Shown here: in pieces, positions 17,831 through 26,130 of the stretch
Numbering within the stretch: position 1 is the first letter of the stretch
Layout of the letters: each line of letters opens with the position of its first letter
Source of the DNA: Clostridia bacterium
GTDB taxonomy: Bacteria; Bacillota; Clostridia; Lachnospirales; Lachnospiraceae
Reading direction: 5' to 3'
Assembly (NCBI GenBank): GCA_910575245.1
Contig: CAJTEN010000010.1
Span: 101,870-165,869 of the forward strand
Length of the DNA stretch: 64,000 nt
The notes under the pieces: generated by a model
The model's database searches: none
What the model was told of the DNA's origin: nothing
What the model saw: the letters and a program-made list of their open reading frames with translations, nothing else
Program-made: the position numbers and the translations under genes

Positions 17831-18205
17831 CTAGCTGATCATCCCGCCAAGCATGCCGCTGCCTGCACACAGAAAGAACACCGTCAGCATATTTCCCGCC
17901 ACATCCTGAGGTCCTCTGTTGACGATCAGAGACACGATCACCAATATTACATAATAGGCCGTTCCCATCGCCAGCCCCCACAAATATTTCCGCCTGCCGG
18001 CCCGTTTGCCCGACAATACTCCTGTCAGAAATGTAACCGCAATATAAATGCCGATAATGCACAGAGATACTGCCTTCTCGGGCAGTCCGAACCTGTACAG
18101 CATAAAAGCCAGCAGAAGCAGCAGCCCTGCCGTCAGGATATAAGCCGCCAGCATGCACTTTGTCACAAAGATCGCTTTTTGTGTGTAAACTTCCTTCTTC
18201 CCCAT
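17831..18205 (-). CDS. TIGR04086-type four-helix membrane protein of the SCIFF locus
   Basis: 124 residues with four hydrophobic segments (about 14-38, 43-62, 73-93, 100-122). It resembles the TIGR04086 family, which is found next to SCIFF genes in Clostridia. Its role is not known; a part in export or handling of the SCIFF product is only a guess from position. Start at 18205 has GGAGGG upstream. Transcribed in the same direction as scfA but separated by an A/T-rich promoter region. Confidence 0.82.
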   Translation of the reverse strand: MGKKEVYTQKAIFVTKCMLAAYILTAGLLLLLAFMLYRFGLPEKAVSLCIIGIYIAVTFLTGVLSGKRAGRRKYLWGLAMGTAYYVILVIVSLIVNRGPQDVAGNMLTVFFLCAGSGMLGGMIS

Positions 18206-18248
18206 ATTCCCTCCATTACTTACGCAGATTCTTTCACCGGCTGATGAT

Positions 18249-18384
18249 GTTACCGTTCATAGATCAACCATCTACCAGTTCAGAGGAAAGTTAATATCTG
18301 GAGGAGCCTCTTGAGCGAAAGTGCGGCGACGAAGATATTGACTTCCCTCTGAGTGTCCGGTTTCGATAGCGTATGAACAGTAAC
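18249..18384. mobile_element. MITE type 3 (136 bp) with 8-bp target duplication
   Basis: Terminal inverted repeats GTTACCGTTCATA / TATGAACAGTAAC and a second inner pair (TCAGAGG...AGATATT) make a long hairpin. The duplication CTGATGAT flanks it at 18241-18248 and 18385-18392. The terminal sequence is related to the MITEs at 2604, 2613 and 24335. It lies in the intergenic gap between the TIGR04086-type gene and the CorC-type gene and fills most of it. Confidence 0.82.
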
Positions 18385-18543
18385 CTGATGATATTAATAT
18401 ATATTCCGGACCGTGGAAAAACTTGACACAATATTATCTTTCATGTAAACTGCTATCAAGCAATGCATTGTCCGTCCGCGGACTGCCTGGTCACGGGGCT
18501 CCTTGCCACTGACTAATACATATTATAAGGAGTGAACATTTCA

Positions 18544-19836
18544 TTGGATACCACAGGTGTCATACAAATCGTATCATTACTGATTCTGGTGCTGTTATCA
18601 GCATTTTTTTCTTCTGCCGAGACATCCTTCTCGACAGTCAACCGGGTACGTCTCCGTACACTAGCCAGCGAAGACAATAAAGGGGCGGTAAGAGTCCTTG
18701 CAATATTGGATCAATACGGCAAGATGCTCAGTGCGGTCCTGATCGGCAATAACATTGTCAATCTGTCGGCTTCTTCTGTCGCCACCACCTTTGCCATCAG
18801 GATGTGGGGAAGCCACGCCGTCGGCATCATGACCGGCGCACTTACTTTCACTATATTAATGTTCGGCGAGATCGTTCCCAAGACCTGGGCCATGCAGAAT
18901 GCCGAGCAGATCACCCTTCTCTACAGCGGCATCATACGCACGCTGATGACGGTTCTGACGCCTGTCATCTTCGTAATAGACCGGATCTCCAACTGGATCC
19001 TGCGTCTGCTGCATATCAGTTCTGACGGCAACAACTTCAGCATCACCGAAAAGGAACTGAAGACCTATGTAGATGTAAGCCACGAAGGCGGCGTCATCGA
19101 ATCTGAAGAGAGGGAACTGATCTACAACGTATTCGATTTCGGCGATACGGTTGCCAAGGACATCATGATCCCCAGGATTCAGATGACCACCGTACCTATT
19201 GATACCACTTACCAGGAATTATTATCTACTTTTCAGGCCTCCATGTTTACCAGGATTCCTGTCTATGAAGGCGACCCTGACCACATCGTGGGCGTTGTCA
19301 ATATCAAAGATTTTATATTGGTAAAAGATACTGAGAAATTTCAGATTAAGAAGATACTGCGTGAAGCTTATTATACTTATGAATATAAGAGTGTATCTGA
19401 CCTGCTGATGGAGATCCGCGAGAAATCTCTCAGCATCGCTTTCGTTCTGAGCGAATACGGCACCACAGTGGGCATGATCACCATGGAAGATATGATTGAA
19501 GAACTGGTCGGGGAGATCCGTGATGAATATGACGCGGACGAGGAAGAACTGATCAAACAGCTGGCCGATGACCAGTATCTGGTAGAGGGCAGCATGAAAA
19601 TCCATGATATCAACGATGCCCTCAATATCGAACTGGACTCTGAGGATTATGACTCTGTCGGCGGCCTGATTATCGAGAAACTGGAGCGGCTGCCTCTGAA
19701 TCAGGAAACCATTGTCTTAGATAACGGCATCACCTTGCGTGCAGACGGCGTAGAAGATAACCGCATCCTGAAAGTGCTGATTACTCTGCCTGCTTCAAAT
19801 GTCGAAGATAAGGAAGAAGTTCCTGAGGAGTCCTGA
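18544..19836 (+). CDS. CNNM/CorC-family transporter-like protein (HlyC/CorC)
   Basis: Membrane protein of the CNNM/CorC (hemolysin C) family, linked to Mg/Co handling. DUF21 membrane domain with about four helices over residues 1-180 (SAFFSSAETSFST near 20), a CBS pair about 195-320, and a C-terminal CorC_HlyC domain with EYGTTVGMITMEDMIEELVGEI around 300-320 leading into it. 430 residues. Start: GTG at 18532 lies inside the AAGGAG site (18527-18532), so TTG at 18544, 11 bases beyond it, is more likely. It converges on the HAD gene, and the two coding regions overlap by 56 bases at their 3' ends. Confidence 0.88.
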   Translation: MDTTGVIQIVSLLILVLLSAFFSSAETSFSTVNRVRLRTLASEDNKGAVRVLAILDQYGKMLSAVLIGNNIVNLSASSVATTFAIRMWGSHAVGIMTGALTFTILMFGEIVPKTWAMQNAEQITLLYSGIIRTLMTVLTPVIFVIDRISNWILRLLHISSDGNNFSITEKELKTYVDVSHEGGVIESEERELIYNVFDFGDTVAKDIMIPRIQMTTVPIDTTYQELLSTFQASMFTRIPVYEGDPDHIVGVVNIKDFILVKDTEKFQIKKILREAYYTYEYKSVSDLLMEIREKSLSIAFVLSEYGTTVGMITMEDMIEELVGEIRDEYDADEEELIKQLADDQYLVEGSMKIHDINDALNIELDSEDYDSVGGLIIEKLERLPLNQETIVLDNGITLRADGVEDNRILKVLITLPASNVEDKEEVPEES

Positions 19837-20449
19837 TCATATTGCCGGAAGCAGCGCCTGCCGCACACAACTCTTCCTCTGTCCGAAATCCCCACATAAC
19901 ACTGACACAGGGCATCGGTACATTCGCTGCTGTCTGCAGGTCCACCTCGGAATCTCCTACATAGACAGCATGAAGTGCATCTGATGACAACTCGGCCAGC
20001 GCCTGAAGAACCATATCAGGCGCCGGCTTTTTCTCTGCCCCTGGGTGCTCTCCTATGGCCGCCTGTACGTATGCCCCGAAGTATTTCCCGAAGAGCTGCT
20101 TCACGGCTCCATCCGGTTTATTGGACACGATTGCCATACGATAGCCCGCCTGCCTCAATTCAGCCAGCATATCGATAACGCCTTCATAGGGCCCGGTCTT
20201 ATCCTCGCAATGCACCTGATAATGCTTCCTGAAAGCATCCAGGATCTCATCATAAGCAGAATTATCCCTGCCCTGCGGGACAGCACGCTCGATCAGCTTA
20301 GCGGCCCCGTTTCCCACATAGGTTCTGATCTCCTCTATCGTATGCACCGGCAAATGGTACTGCTCCATAGTATGATTGACGCTGTCTGTCAGGTCTTCCA
20401 ACGTATTTAGTAAAGTACCGTCCAAGTCAAAAATGATTGTGTCCGTCAT
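19781..20449 (-). CDS. HAD-family phosphatase, phosphoglycolate phosphatase-like
   Basis: Haloacid dehalogenase superfamily hydrolase, 222 residues from the start at 20449 (GGAGG upstream). Motif I FDLDGTLL near residue 7, motif II SNKPD near 115, motif III Lys in KKPAPDM near 148 and acidic motif IV VGDSEVDL near 173. A helical cap between motifs I and II fits the Gph/PpaX subgroup. Substrate is probably phosphoglycolate or pyrophosphate; the sequence alone does not decide. Its 3' end overlaps the convergent CorC-type gene by 56 bases. SseB-like gene lies 28 bases upstream. Confidence 0.85.
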   Translation of the reverse strand: MTDTIIFDLDGTLLNTLEDLTDSVNHTMEQYHLPVHTIEEIRTYVGNGAAKLIERAVPQGRDNSAYDEILDAFRKHYQVHCEDKTGPYEGVIDMLAELRQAGYRMAIVSNKPDGAVKQLFGKYFGAYVQAAIGEHPGAEKKPAPDMVLQALAELSSDALHAVYVGDSEVDLQTAANVPMPCVSVMWGFRTEEELCAAGAASGNMIRTPQELLPYLRHLKQAE

Positions 20450-20477
20450 GAACAACCTCCGTTTCGAAATCCTTATC

Positions 20478-21416
20478 TCACTCTGTGCGCCCGGCCAGTT
20501 CCATAACCGCCTCAATCTCCGCCCCGTTATCCGGAGCCGGTTCCACCAGTTCATGCCTGCCGTCAGGTGTCACCCTGCCAATATAATTCCCCTGCTCCGT
20601 CTTCTCAAACGTATAATAACGTACTTCCTGTATATCCCGCAGCCATACTGCATAGATCCGATAGCACATACCCTTCTTCACCTTCTCGGAAGGCATATCC
20701 ACCCTGGTCAGCTGCATCGTATCCGTAAGATTCAGCGTCATCACCGAGAATTCCTCCGGTGATACCGCTACTGCATCCTTTTTTCCCTCCGGATATACTT
20801 CTCTGTAGAACCGTATGATAAAGTCTCCTTCTTCCTTCTGCAGACTCCGCAGCCCCTCTTCCTTCTGTTCGAACAGATATTTAGGCAGAAGATAAAATGC
20901 AACCCTGCCATGTACCAAATCCTGAAACTGCTTCTCCGTAACCTTGATGGTCTTCGTCTGCTGCGCCGCATTTCCGCGCTTCTGCGCCACTTCCAGGATC
21001 GGTTTAGGCAATACCACATTCTGCGTAAAAGGATTCAGCACGATTGCCTCCACCTTCTCCGGATTGCCCATAACCATCGCTACACAGGAGAAAAAAGGCA
21101 TGGCAACCACCGCAGGGCTCCTCTTGTCACTGGGAATCTGTGCCATCGAAGTAAAGATCGGAAGTACCTGTCCTCCATCGTCCTTGCGCAGCAAGCAGGG
21201 CATAATCTTAGCATCCCTGGGAAGCTGTACCTGCCCGCCCGCCTGCATCTTCTTACGCGCCTCAGCATCCATTCCCTGTGGCACCAGCGTCGGAACCAAA
21301 ACTACCGCCTTCTCCAGAAGCTCCATAACACCGGCATATTTCTCCTTCTGCCTGTCCTTCACAAACTCTGCTGCCGCCGCTTCCAATTTCGTATTATCCA
21401 ATTTATTCTCTGCCAT
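20478..21416 (-). CDS. SseB-domain protein
   Basis: 312 residues, soluble, no signal peptide. Residues ~20-145 look like an SseB N-terminal domain (LEKAVVLVPTLV, KIMPCLLRKDDGGQVLPIFTSM, NPFTQNVVLPK); the remainder (~165-310) is a second region ending in DGRHELVEPAPDN. In enterobacteria SseB names a protein of uncertain role, and in Firmicutes the domain has no settled function that I know. Start at 21416 follows GGAGAA. Probably co-transcribed with the HAD gene. Confidence 0.75.
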   Translation of the reverse strand: MAENKLDNTKLEAAAAEFVKDRQKEKYAGVMELLEKAVVLVPTLVPQGMDAEARKKMQAGGQVQLPRDAKIMPCLLRKDDGGQVLPIFTSMAQIPSDKRSPAVVAMPFFSCVAMVMGNPEKVEAIVLNPFTQNVVLPKPILEVAQKRGNAAQQTKTIKVTEKQFQDLVHGRVAFYLLPKYLFEQKEEGLRSLQKEEGDFIIRFYREVYPEGKKDAVAVSPEEFSVMTLNLTDTMQLTRVDMPSEKVKKGMCYRIYAVWLRDIQEVRYYTFEKTEQGNYIGRVTPDGRHELVEPAPDNGAEIEAVMELAGRTE

Positions 21417-21541
21417 AACAATTCTCCATTCCTGTCATTTTACTCTAATCTTCATGATACCGCCCGGCATAATCTCAAATCTGTGCATACACTGATCTCC
21501 AACCACCTGCTTTGCAGATGCTCCCAACCAGTATAACAAAT

Positions 21542-22486
21542 TTACAGTATTCTGCCAATCCGGTCATCCGTTTTCTTCCTTTCCGGCAGCTGTGCTGACG
21601 TGATCGCCATCACCATCATCAGACATCCGACCAGTTCCCTGAGGCTCATAGCCTGGCCAAGAAGCAGGAAACCAGCCGCTGCCGCCACCACAGACTCCAG
21701 ACTTAAAATCAGGGATGCCACTGTGGGATTCATGTCCTTCTGGCCCACAATCTGCAGGGTATAGGCAACCCCACAGGACATGATGCCGCCGTAACAGACT
21801 GGCAGCCATGCATCGCAGATGCTCTGCAGATCAGGTCTCTCGAACAGGAAACTGCAAAACAGTGACAGAATTCCACATACCCAGAACTGGATACAGGACA
21901 TTTTAATGCCGTCCACCCTCTGCGAAAAGTGATCAATCACCAGAATATGCAGGGAAAAGATGAAAGCACAGATAAGCACAAGGGCGTCTCCCTTTTCCAG
22001 GCTGAAGCTGTCTGTCATACACAACAAATACAACCCGGCAATCCCGAATACCACACCGATCCATACCTGCAGCCCGGCCTTTTTATGTACCAGAAGCCCC
22101 AGAATCGGCACGATCAGAATGTACATGGCTGTAATAAAACCCGCCTTGCCCACCGTTGTATACTGAATGCCAAACTGCTGGAAGTTACTGGCGGCAAACA
22201 GGATGAAACCGCAGCACAGACCTCCTGCAGCAAGCTCTTTGCCGCTCTTCTTGATATTCCTTCCTTCCACACTGCTTCCCTCTGCCGTATCCGGCTTTGC
22301 TGCCTGTATCTTATTAAGCAGCGCGATACAGGGCAGCAATACCATACCGCCCAATACGGACCGCACACCGTTGTAGGTAAAGGGTCCCAGATATTCCATG
22401 CCGGCGCTCTGCGCTACAAACGCCACACCCCAGATCACTGCCGTAAGAAATAATAGAAATGATTGTCTTAATGTATGTCCTGTCAT
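21542..22486 (-). CDS. EamA/DMT-family permease
   Basis: Ten predicted membrane helices in two repeats of the EamA domain (about 8-140 and 160-300) in a 314-residue protein, the normal layout for drug/metabolite transporters. FLLFLTAVIWGVAFVAQSAG near residue 10 and VCGILSLFC are typical helix segments. The cytoplasmic loop at ~60-80 is long and polar. Substrate unknown. The hisS terminator lies directly upstream, so this gene probably has its own promoter. Confidence 0.88.
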   Translation of the reverse strand: MTGHTLRQSFLLFLTAVIWGVAFVAQSAGMEYLGPFTYNGVRSVLGGMVLLPCIALLNKIQAAKPDTAEGSSVEGRNIKKSGKELAAGGLCCGFILFAASNFQQFGIQYTTVGKAGFITAMYILIVPILGLLVHKKAGLQVWIGVVFGIAGLYLLCMTDSFSLEKGDALVLICAFIFSLHILVIDHFSQRVDGIKMSCIQFWVCGILSLFCSFLFERPDLQSICDAWLPVCYGGIMSCGVAYTLQIVGQKDMNPTVASLILSLESVVAAAAGFLLLGQAMSLRELVGCLMMVMAITSAQLPERKKTDDRIGRIL

Positions 22487-22574
22487 CTTTATACCATACC
22501 TCTCTCAGTCTGCATACTTGTCAGCCGCAAGACATAACCTTACATCTTTAGCCTGTCATCGTATACTGCCGTTC

Positions 22575-22630
22575 AAAAAAGTTACCTTGCAGGAACAGGA
22601 AGATCCTCCCTGGTTCTTTCAAGGTAACTT
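22575..22630 (-). terminator. strong terminator after the hisS operon
   Basis: On the minus strand a stem AGTTACCTTG...CAAGGTAACT with inner pairs AACCAGG/CCTGTT is followed by six T residues, 12 bases past the small gene stop. Confidence 0.88.
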
Positions 22631-22641
22631 CGTACATCTTT

Positions 22642-22884
22642 CTATTTGTTAAAAGACATATTTTTAAGCTGCTCGATCATATCCATGTCTTCTGCCGTAA
22701 TCTTCAGATTGGAATCGAAATTCTCCCCCTCCGCAGTGGTCACCTTGATCTCGATGATACTTCCCTCTCTGATCCCGTTCTGCACCACCGCCGAAAGAAA
22801 TTTCGGAAACTTAGGATGGTTTTTCTGAAAACGGCTCCACAGATTCATCATCTGTAAGAGCGCCGCCGGATTCTGCAAATTCAT
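22642..22884 (-). CDS. small conserved Clostridia protein downstream of hisS
   Basis: 80 residues beginning MNLQNPAALLQMM, with a helical first half and a short IIEIKVTTAEG strand region near 46-56. Similar small proteins are common in Lachnospiraceae, to my recollection, without a known role. I chose the start at 22884 because GGAGAGGAG lies just upstream; a longer frame from 22929 overlaps the hisS end and is less likely. It ends just before the terminator and so is the last gene of the hisS unit. Confidence 0.72.
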   Translation of the reverse strand: MNLQNPAALLQMMNLWSRFQKNHPKFPKFLSAVVQNGIREGSIIEIKVTTAEGENFDSNLKITAEDMDMIEQLKNMSFNK

Positions 22885-22935
22885 ATAGCCTTCTCCTCTC
22901 CTTCTTTTATCATTGGGGTACTCCGCCATCAGACG

Positions 22936-24198
22936 CTATCGCTTTAATTCTTCCCGATAAAATTCCCGGAATTCCTCATATCCCTGCGCGGTAAGCTGTT
23001 CCTTCTGGAATTTCTTGTTCTTGTTCATCCGTGTCACAAGAACCTGGTTACCACCCTCACGCTCCTTCTGCGCCATGGCCATTACCTCACATAATCTGCC
23101 AGAAGACAGCCCTTTCTCCATAAGGTAGGCAATCTTCTTACCTGCCCCCGGCACTTTAAATCCGTTTTCCAACAACAGAAGTATAATACGTTCAAAACCG
23201 ATGGAAAATCCGCAGGCCGGCACATCGCGGCCGGTAAACTTCCCAACCATCCTGTCGTATCTTCCGCCTCCGCCGCAGCTTCCGCCGAACTCCGGCATAT
23301 CGATCTCAAAAATCGTACCCGTATAATAAGACATTCCGCGCACCAGCGTGGGGTCAAACACCAGCCGGAAGAACTCTCCTCTGGCCGCCTCCACACTGTC
23401 GATGATCTCCCTGAAGCTCTCCATAACTCCTTCCGGTATCACCTCTGCCAGCTTCTCCGTGATATAGTCAAGCCCGCTTCCGGCGTTCTCTAACCCTCTA
23501 TATAGTTCCATATATCTGGAAACACTCTCCTGCGCAAAGCCTGCCTCTGTCAGTTCCGCCTCCACGCCGTCGGCGCCGATCTTGTCCATCTTATCCAGAA
23601 TGATAAAGACCTGATCATAATCATCCTCCGAAAATCCGCTGTAAGCCGCCATAGCCTTCAAAATCTGACGGTCATTGATACGTATGTTAAAATTCCGAAA
23701 GCCCAGTTTTCCAAGCGTCGTGGTAGTGGCAAGAATCAGTTCGATTTCCGCCAGATTCCCTGCCTCGCCCAGAATATCAATATCGCACTGCATAAACTGA
23801 CGGTACCGTCCCCGCTGCGGTCTGTCCGCGCGCCATACGTTGCCGATCTGCAATGCCTTAAAGGGGGATGGCAGCTCGTTGGCATGATTGGAATAATATC
23901 TGACAAGAGGTACCGTCAGATCGTAGCGCAGCCCGCCGTCCACCAGATCCTCCTCACTTTGTGCCTCCTGCAGACGCAGCTTCTCACCTCGCTTCAATAT
24001 TTTGAAAATCAGCTTCTCATTCTCGCCGCCCGCCTTGCAGTTTAAGTTCGCAATATTCTCCACGCAGGGCGTCTCGATGGATGTAAAGCCGAAATTTCCA
24101 TATGTTTCCTTGATCACTCCGATGACATAATCACGAATCTCCATCTCCTCGGGCAGAATGTCCTTCATCCCGGTAACCGGTTTCTTACTGAGTGCCAT
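22936..24198 (-). CDS. hisS: histidine-tRNA ligase
   Basis: Class II aminoacyl-tRNA synthetase charging tRNA-His. Motif 2 appears in GNVWRADRPQRGRYRQFMQCDIDILGE near residues 118-144, the histidine-specific LVRGMSYYTGTIFE near 288, and motif 3 GGGRYDRMVGKF ... GFSIGFERI near 315-345. The C-terminal ~80 residues are a compact anticodon-binding-like domain. HisZ, the paralogue in histidine synthesis, was considered, but the intact histidine-site motifs and no other his genes favour HisS. 420 residues. A good promoter lies at 24280-24308. Confidence 0.9.
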   Translation of the reverse strand: MALSKKPVTGMKDILPEEMEIRDYVIGVIKETYGNFGFTSIETPCVENIANLNCKAGGENEKLIFKILKRGEKLRLQEAQSEEDLVDGGLRYDLTVPLVRYYSNHANELPSPFKALQIGNVWRADRPQRGRYRQFMQCDIDILGEAGNLAEIELILATTTTLGKLGFRNFNIRINDRQILKAMAAYSGFSEDDYDQVFIILDKMDKIGADGVEAELTEAGFAQESVSRYMELYRGLENAGSGLDYITEKLAEVIPEGVMESFREIIDSVEAARGEFFRLVFDPTLVRGMSYYTGTIFEIDMPEFGGSCGGGGRYDRMVGKFTGRDVPACGFSIGFERIILLLLENGFKVPGAGKKIAYLMEKGLSSGRLCEVMAMAQKEREGGNQVLVTRMNKNKKFQKEQLTAQGYEEFREFYREELKR

Positions 24199-24279
24199 AA
24201 TTCCCTTCCATTCCGAAGCATAACGAAATTACTCAATGCTTCTGTCATATTAATAATTCCCTGTATAATTACTGGTATG

Positions 24280-24308
24280 ATTCTACACTGTTTAGATCAA
24301 TTTTTCAA
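24280..24308 (-). promoter_or_regulatory. hisS promoter (TTGAAA-17-TAGAAT)
   Basis: On the minus strand TTGAAA (24303-24308) and TAGAAT (24280-24285) are separated by 17 bases, a near-consensus sigma-A promoter about 80 bases before the hisS start. A MITE begins 27 bases upstream of the -35. Confidence 0.8.
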
Positions 24309-24334
24309 GGATAAGATTCGTATGGTATAGCTGT

Positions 24335-24678
24335 GTTACAGTTCACGGCCTAACCGTCCGCGAACCAATGTCATTAAGTTAAGCCGGAAGCGCCTGACAT
24401 GATAGGAATCTCCTAAGGACGCGCTTTCGCTCGGTTCCAAACGCAGCGGTACTAAATTCGTGGAAAACCTCATTAAGTACCGGCGTTTTCCTACGGTCCT
24501 AAGGAGAATCCTATCATATCAGACGCTGTGTATAGACTTAACTAAATGACATTGGTCCGCGAACTGTAACGCATCCAGCCCATGAAAAGTCGCCTTCGGC
24601 GAGGGGCTGGATGCCTGAAACCGTAGCTTTATCGGCCGGATGCCTTGCAGCAGGGTGCAAGGCACCGTGAATAGTAAC
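24335..24678. mobile_element. MITE type 1, copy 2, interrupted by MITE type 2
   Basis: Same ends as the element at 2613-2757, in reverse orientation: GTTACAGTTCACGG at the left and CCGTGAATAGTAAC at the right. It is flanked by the 8-base duplication ATAGCTGT (24327-24334 and 24679-24686). Removing the nested 189-base MITE and its 10-base duplication leaves exactly 145 bases, identical in length to copy 1. Confidence 0.85.
24366..24554. mobile_element. MITE type 2, copy 1 (189 bp), 10-bp target duplication
   Basis: Terminal repeats CAATGTCATTAAGTTAAG / CTTAACTAAATGACATTG (17 of 18 match). The next ~30 bases on each side are also inversely repeated (GACATGATAGGAATCTCCT against AGGAGAATCCTATCATATC). 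It is flanked by GTCCGCGAAC at 24356-24365 and 24555-24564, a sequence present once in the uninterrupted MITE type 1, which proves insertion. No coding capacity. Confidence 0.88.
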
Positions 24679-24714
24679 ATAGCTGTTACGTATGACTCAT
24701 TACAAAGCAATGAA

Positions 24715-24746
24715 CTATTTATTTATGTTTGTGTACATGCTATAAT
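24715..24746 (+). promoter_or_regulatory. promoter of the short-chain dehydrogenase (extended -10)
   Basis: TATAAT at 24741-24746 with TG one base upstream (extended -10). The -35 region is A/T-rich and weak. The predicted transcript would carry a ~170-base leader. Confidence 0.65.
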
Positions 24747-24762
24747 CATAAAAGCTATGGAT

Positions 24763-24865
24763 TATAGTAAACGACATAACAAATTTCTGCTCCCGGCTCC
24801 TGCAGGAGCCCTATGCGGCAGCTTTAACCAAACAAAAAGCAAAATATTTTATGTCGTTAACTATA
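24763..24865 (+). promoter_or_regulatory. structured 5' leader of the dehydrogenase gene
   Basis: Two distant arms, TATAGTAAACGACATAA (24763-24779) and TTATGTCGTTAACTATA (24849-24865), pair over 16 of 17 bases and enclose a perfect 16-base palindrome GGCTCCTGCAGGAGCC (24795-24810). It lies wholly within the leader and ends 56 bases before the start codon. It could be a regulatory RNA fold or one more small inverted-repeat element; no flanking duplication is seen. Confidence 0.5.
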
Positions 24866-24921
24866 AGAACGGCTGCAGGTAAGATTAACCGCAAATCAAA
24901 ATAAGAGCAGGAGGTACTACT

Positions 24922-25686
24922 ATGGGAAGACTTGATGGAAAGGTAGCTATTATAACAGGAGGAAACTCCGGAATCGGCGCCTGCACGGCAGAGCTTTTTG
25001 CTAAAGAGGGTGCGAAGGTGGTCATTTCGGCCCGGAGAACAGAACAGCTGGAAGCCGTGGCTGAAAAGATCAGGGCCGCCGGAGGAGAAATCCTGGCAGT
25101 TCCCTGCGATATTTCCGACAAGGAACAATGCAAGACTGTGGCCGCGAAGACGGTTGAGGCATTTGGCACCATTGATATCCTTGTCAACAATGCCGGTGTA
25201 GTGGATAACGGTATCGAGGCTATCGAAAAGGTAACAGACAAGACCATTGACACACTGATTGATATCAATACAAAAGGAACGCTTTATATGACAAGAGAAG
25301 CCGCAAAGCATATGGTTGAGAACAAATCCGGCTCCATTGTAAACGTTTCAAGTGTAGCAGGCTATACCGGCGGCGGCGGAGTTGCCTATGTGGCCAGCAA
25401 GGCGGCTGTCATCGGCATGACAAAGAATATCGCCATGCGCTGCGCCAGCGTAAATGTACGCTGCAATGCGCTTTGTCCGGGAAGTGTAGTAACACCGATG
25501 ACAATGGGAATGAAAAAAGAAGAACTGGATCCGGATATGATGGGCGCCATGGCAAAGCATGCCGATTTGTCACTGCCGGTATGTATGCCGCAGGAAGTCG
25601 CAAACGCAATTCTGTTCCTTGCCAGTGATGAAGCGTCCGCTATTACAGGCCAGACTATCGTCATCGACCACGGCGCCGACCTGTAA
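24922..25686 (+). CDS. short-chain dehydrogenase/reductase (classical SDR)
   Basis: NAD(P)-dependent oxidoreductase of 254 residues. Rossmann motif TGGNSGIG at 12-19, NNAG at 89-92, catalytic Ser143/144, Tyr156 and Lys160 (YVASK), and a C-terminal end GQTIVIDHGADL. Arg38/Arg39 after the second strand suggests NADP preference (inference). It could reduce 3-oxoacyl groups, sugars or steroids; the sequence does not settle which. GGAGG lies upstream of the ATG. It is a lone plus-strand gene between minus-strand blocks, bracketed by inverted copies of MITE material, which hints at past mobility or rearrangement. Confidence 0.92.
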   Translation: MGRLDGKVAIITGGNSGIGACTAELFAKEGAKVVISARRTEQLEAVAEKIRAAGGEILAVPCDISDKEQCKTVAAKTVEAFGTIDILVNNAGVVDNGIEAIEKVTDKTIDTLIDINTKGTLYMTREAAKHMVENKSGSIVNVSSVAGYTGGGGVAYVASKAAVIGMTKNIAMRCASVNVRCNALCPGSVVTPMTMGMKKEELDPDMMGAMAKHADLSLPVCMPQEVANAILFLASDEASAITGQTIVIDHGADL

Positions 25687-25736
25687 GCCTGAAACCGAAG
25701 CCCGGACTGTTTCGGACTTGGCTGTAATACTGTCGT

Positions 25737-25750
25737 GTTACTATTCACGG
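25737..25750. repeat. solo terminal repeat of MITE type 1
   Basis: GTTACTATTCACGG, identical to the left end of the element at 2613, directly abutting (one base apart) the second MITE type 2 copy. The rest of MITE type 1 is missing, so this is a deleted relic of a nested pair. Confidence 0.65.
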
Positions 25751-25751
25751 A

Positions 25752-25940
25752 AAATGTCATTAAGTTAAGTCTATACACAGCGTCTGATATGATAGGATTC
25801 TCCTGAGGGCCATTGGAAAACGCCGGTACTTAATGAGGTTTTTCACGAATTTGGTACCGCTGCGTTTGGAACTGAGCGAAAGCGCGTCCTTAGGAGATTC
25901 CTATCATGTCAGGCGCGTCCGGCTTAACTTAATGACATTG
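25752..25940. mobile_element. MITE type 2, copy 2 (189 bp), inverted relative to copy 1
   Basis: Same 189-base length and ends as the copy at 24366-24554, read in reverse. No direct duplication flanks it. Together with copy 1 it brackets the dehydrogenase gene as inverted repeats. Confidence 0.85.
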
Positions 25941-25965
25941 GGATATCCTCCCGCCGTTTTTTTAT

Positions 25966-26130
25966 CTATGTATATTTTTTCTTCTCTTTTGGTTTCCAGT
26001 ACACCCGTACCACTTCGCCGCAGTGCGGGCATTTCAGTTCTACTATGATCCTGAACCGTGTTATGCCGGTATCAAAAATCCTTCTCTCACACTTATGGTT
26101 CGGGCATTTAATTTTCTGGATAATGACCAC
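25966..26130 (-). CDS. small zinc-ribbon protein
   Basis: About 50-54 residues with two cysteine pairs: CPNHKC near the N-terminus and CPHC in the second half (ELKCPHCGEVVRVYWKP), then a lysine-rich tail. It looks like a Com-like or rubredoxin-like zinc knuckle, often found in mobile DNA. GGAGG directly precedes a GTG at 26130; initiation at an ATT six bases downstream is also conceivable, so the start is uncertain. No function can be named. Confidence 0.55.
   Translation of the reverse strand: MVIIQKIKCPNHKCERRIFDTGITRFRIIVELKCPHCGEVVRVYWKPKEKKKYT

Noticed and set aside
22936..24198. HisZ (ATP phosphoribosyltransferase regulatory subunit)
   Set aside because: Histidine-site and motif 2/3 sequences of HisRS are intact, a C-terminal domain is present, and no histidine synthesis genes are nearby.
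24199..24366. T-box leader for hisS
   Set aside because: The leader after the promoter is only about 75 bases and shows no T-box sequence or specifier stem.
24640..24882. Plus-strand frame of 80 codons before the dehydrogenase
   Set aside because: It covers the MITE end, the promoter and the leader hairpins; no ribosome site and no credible protein.
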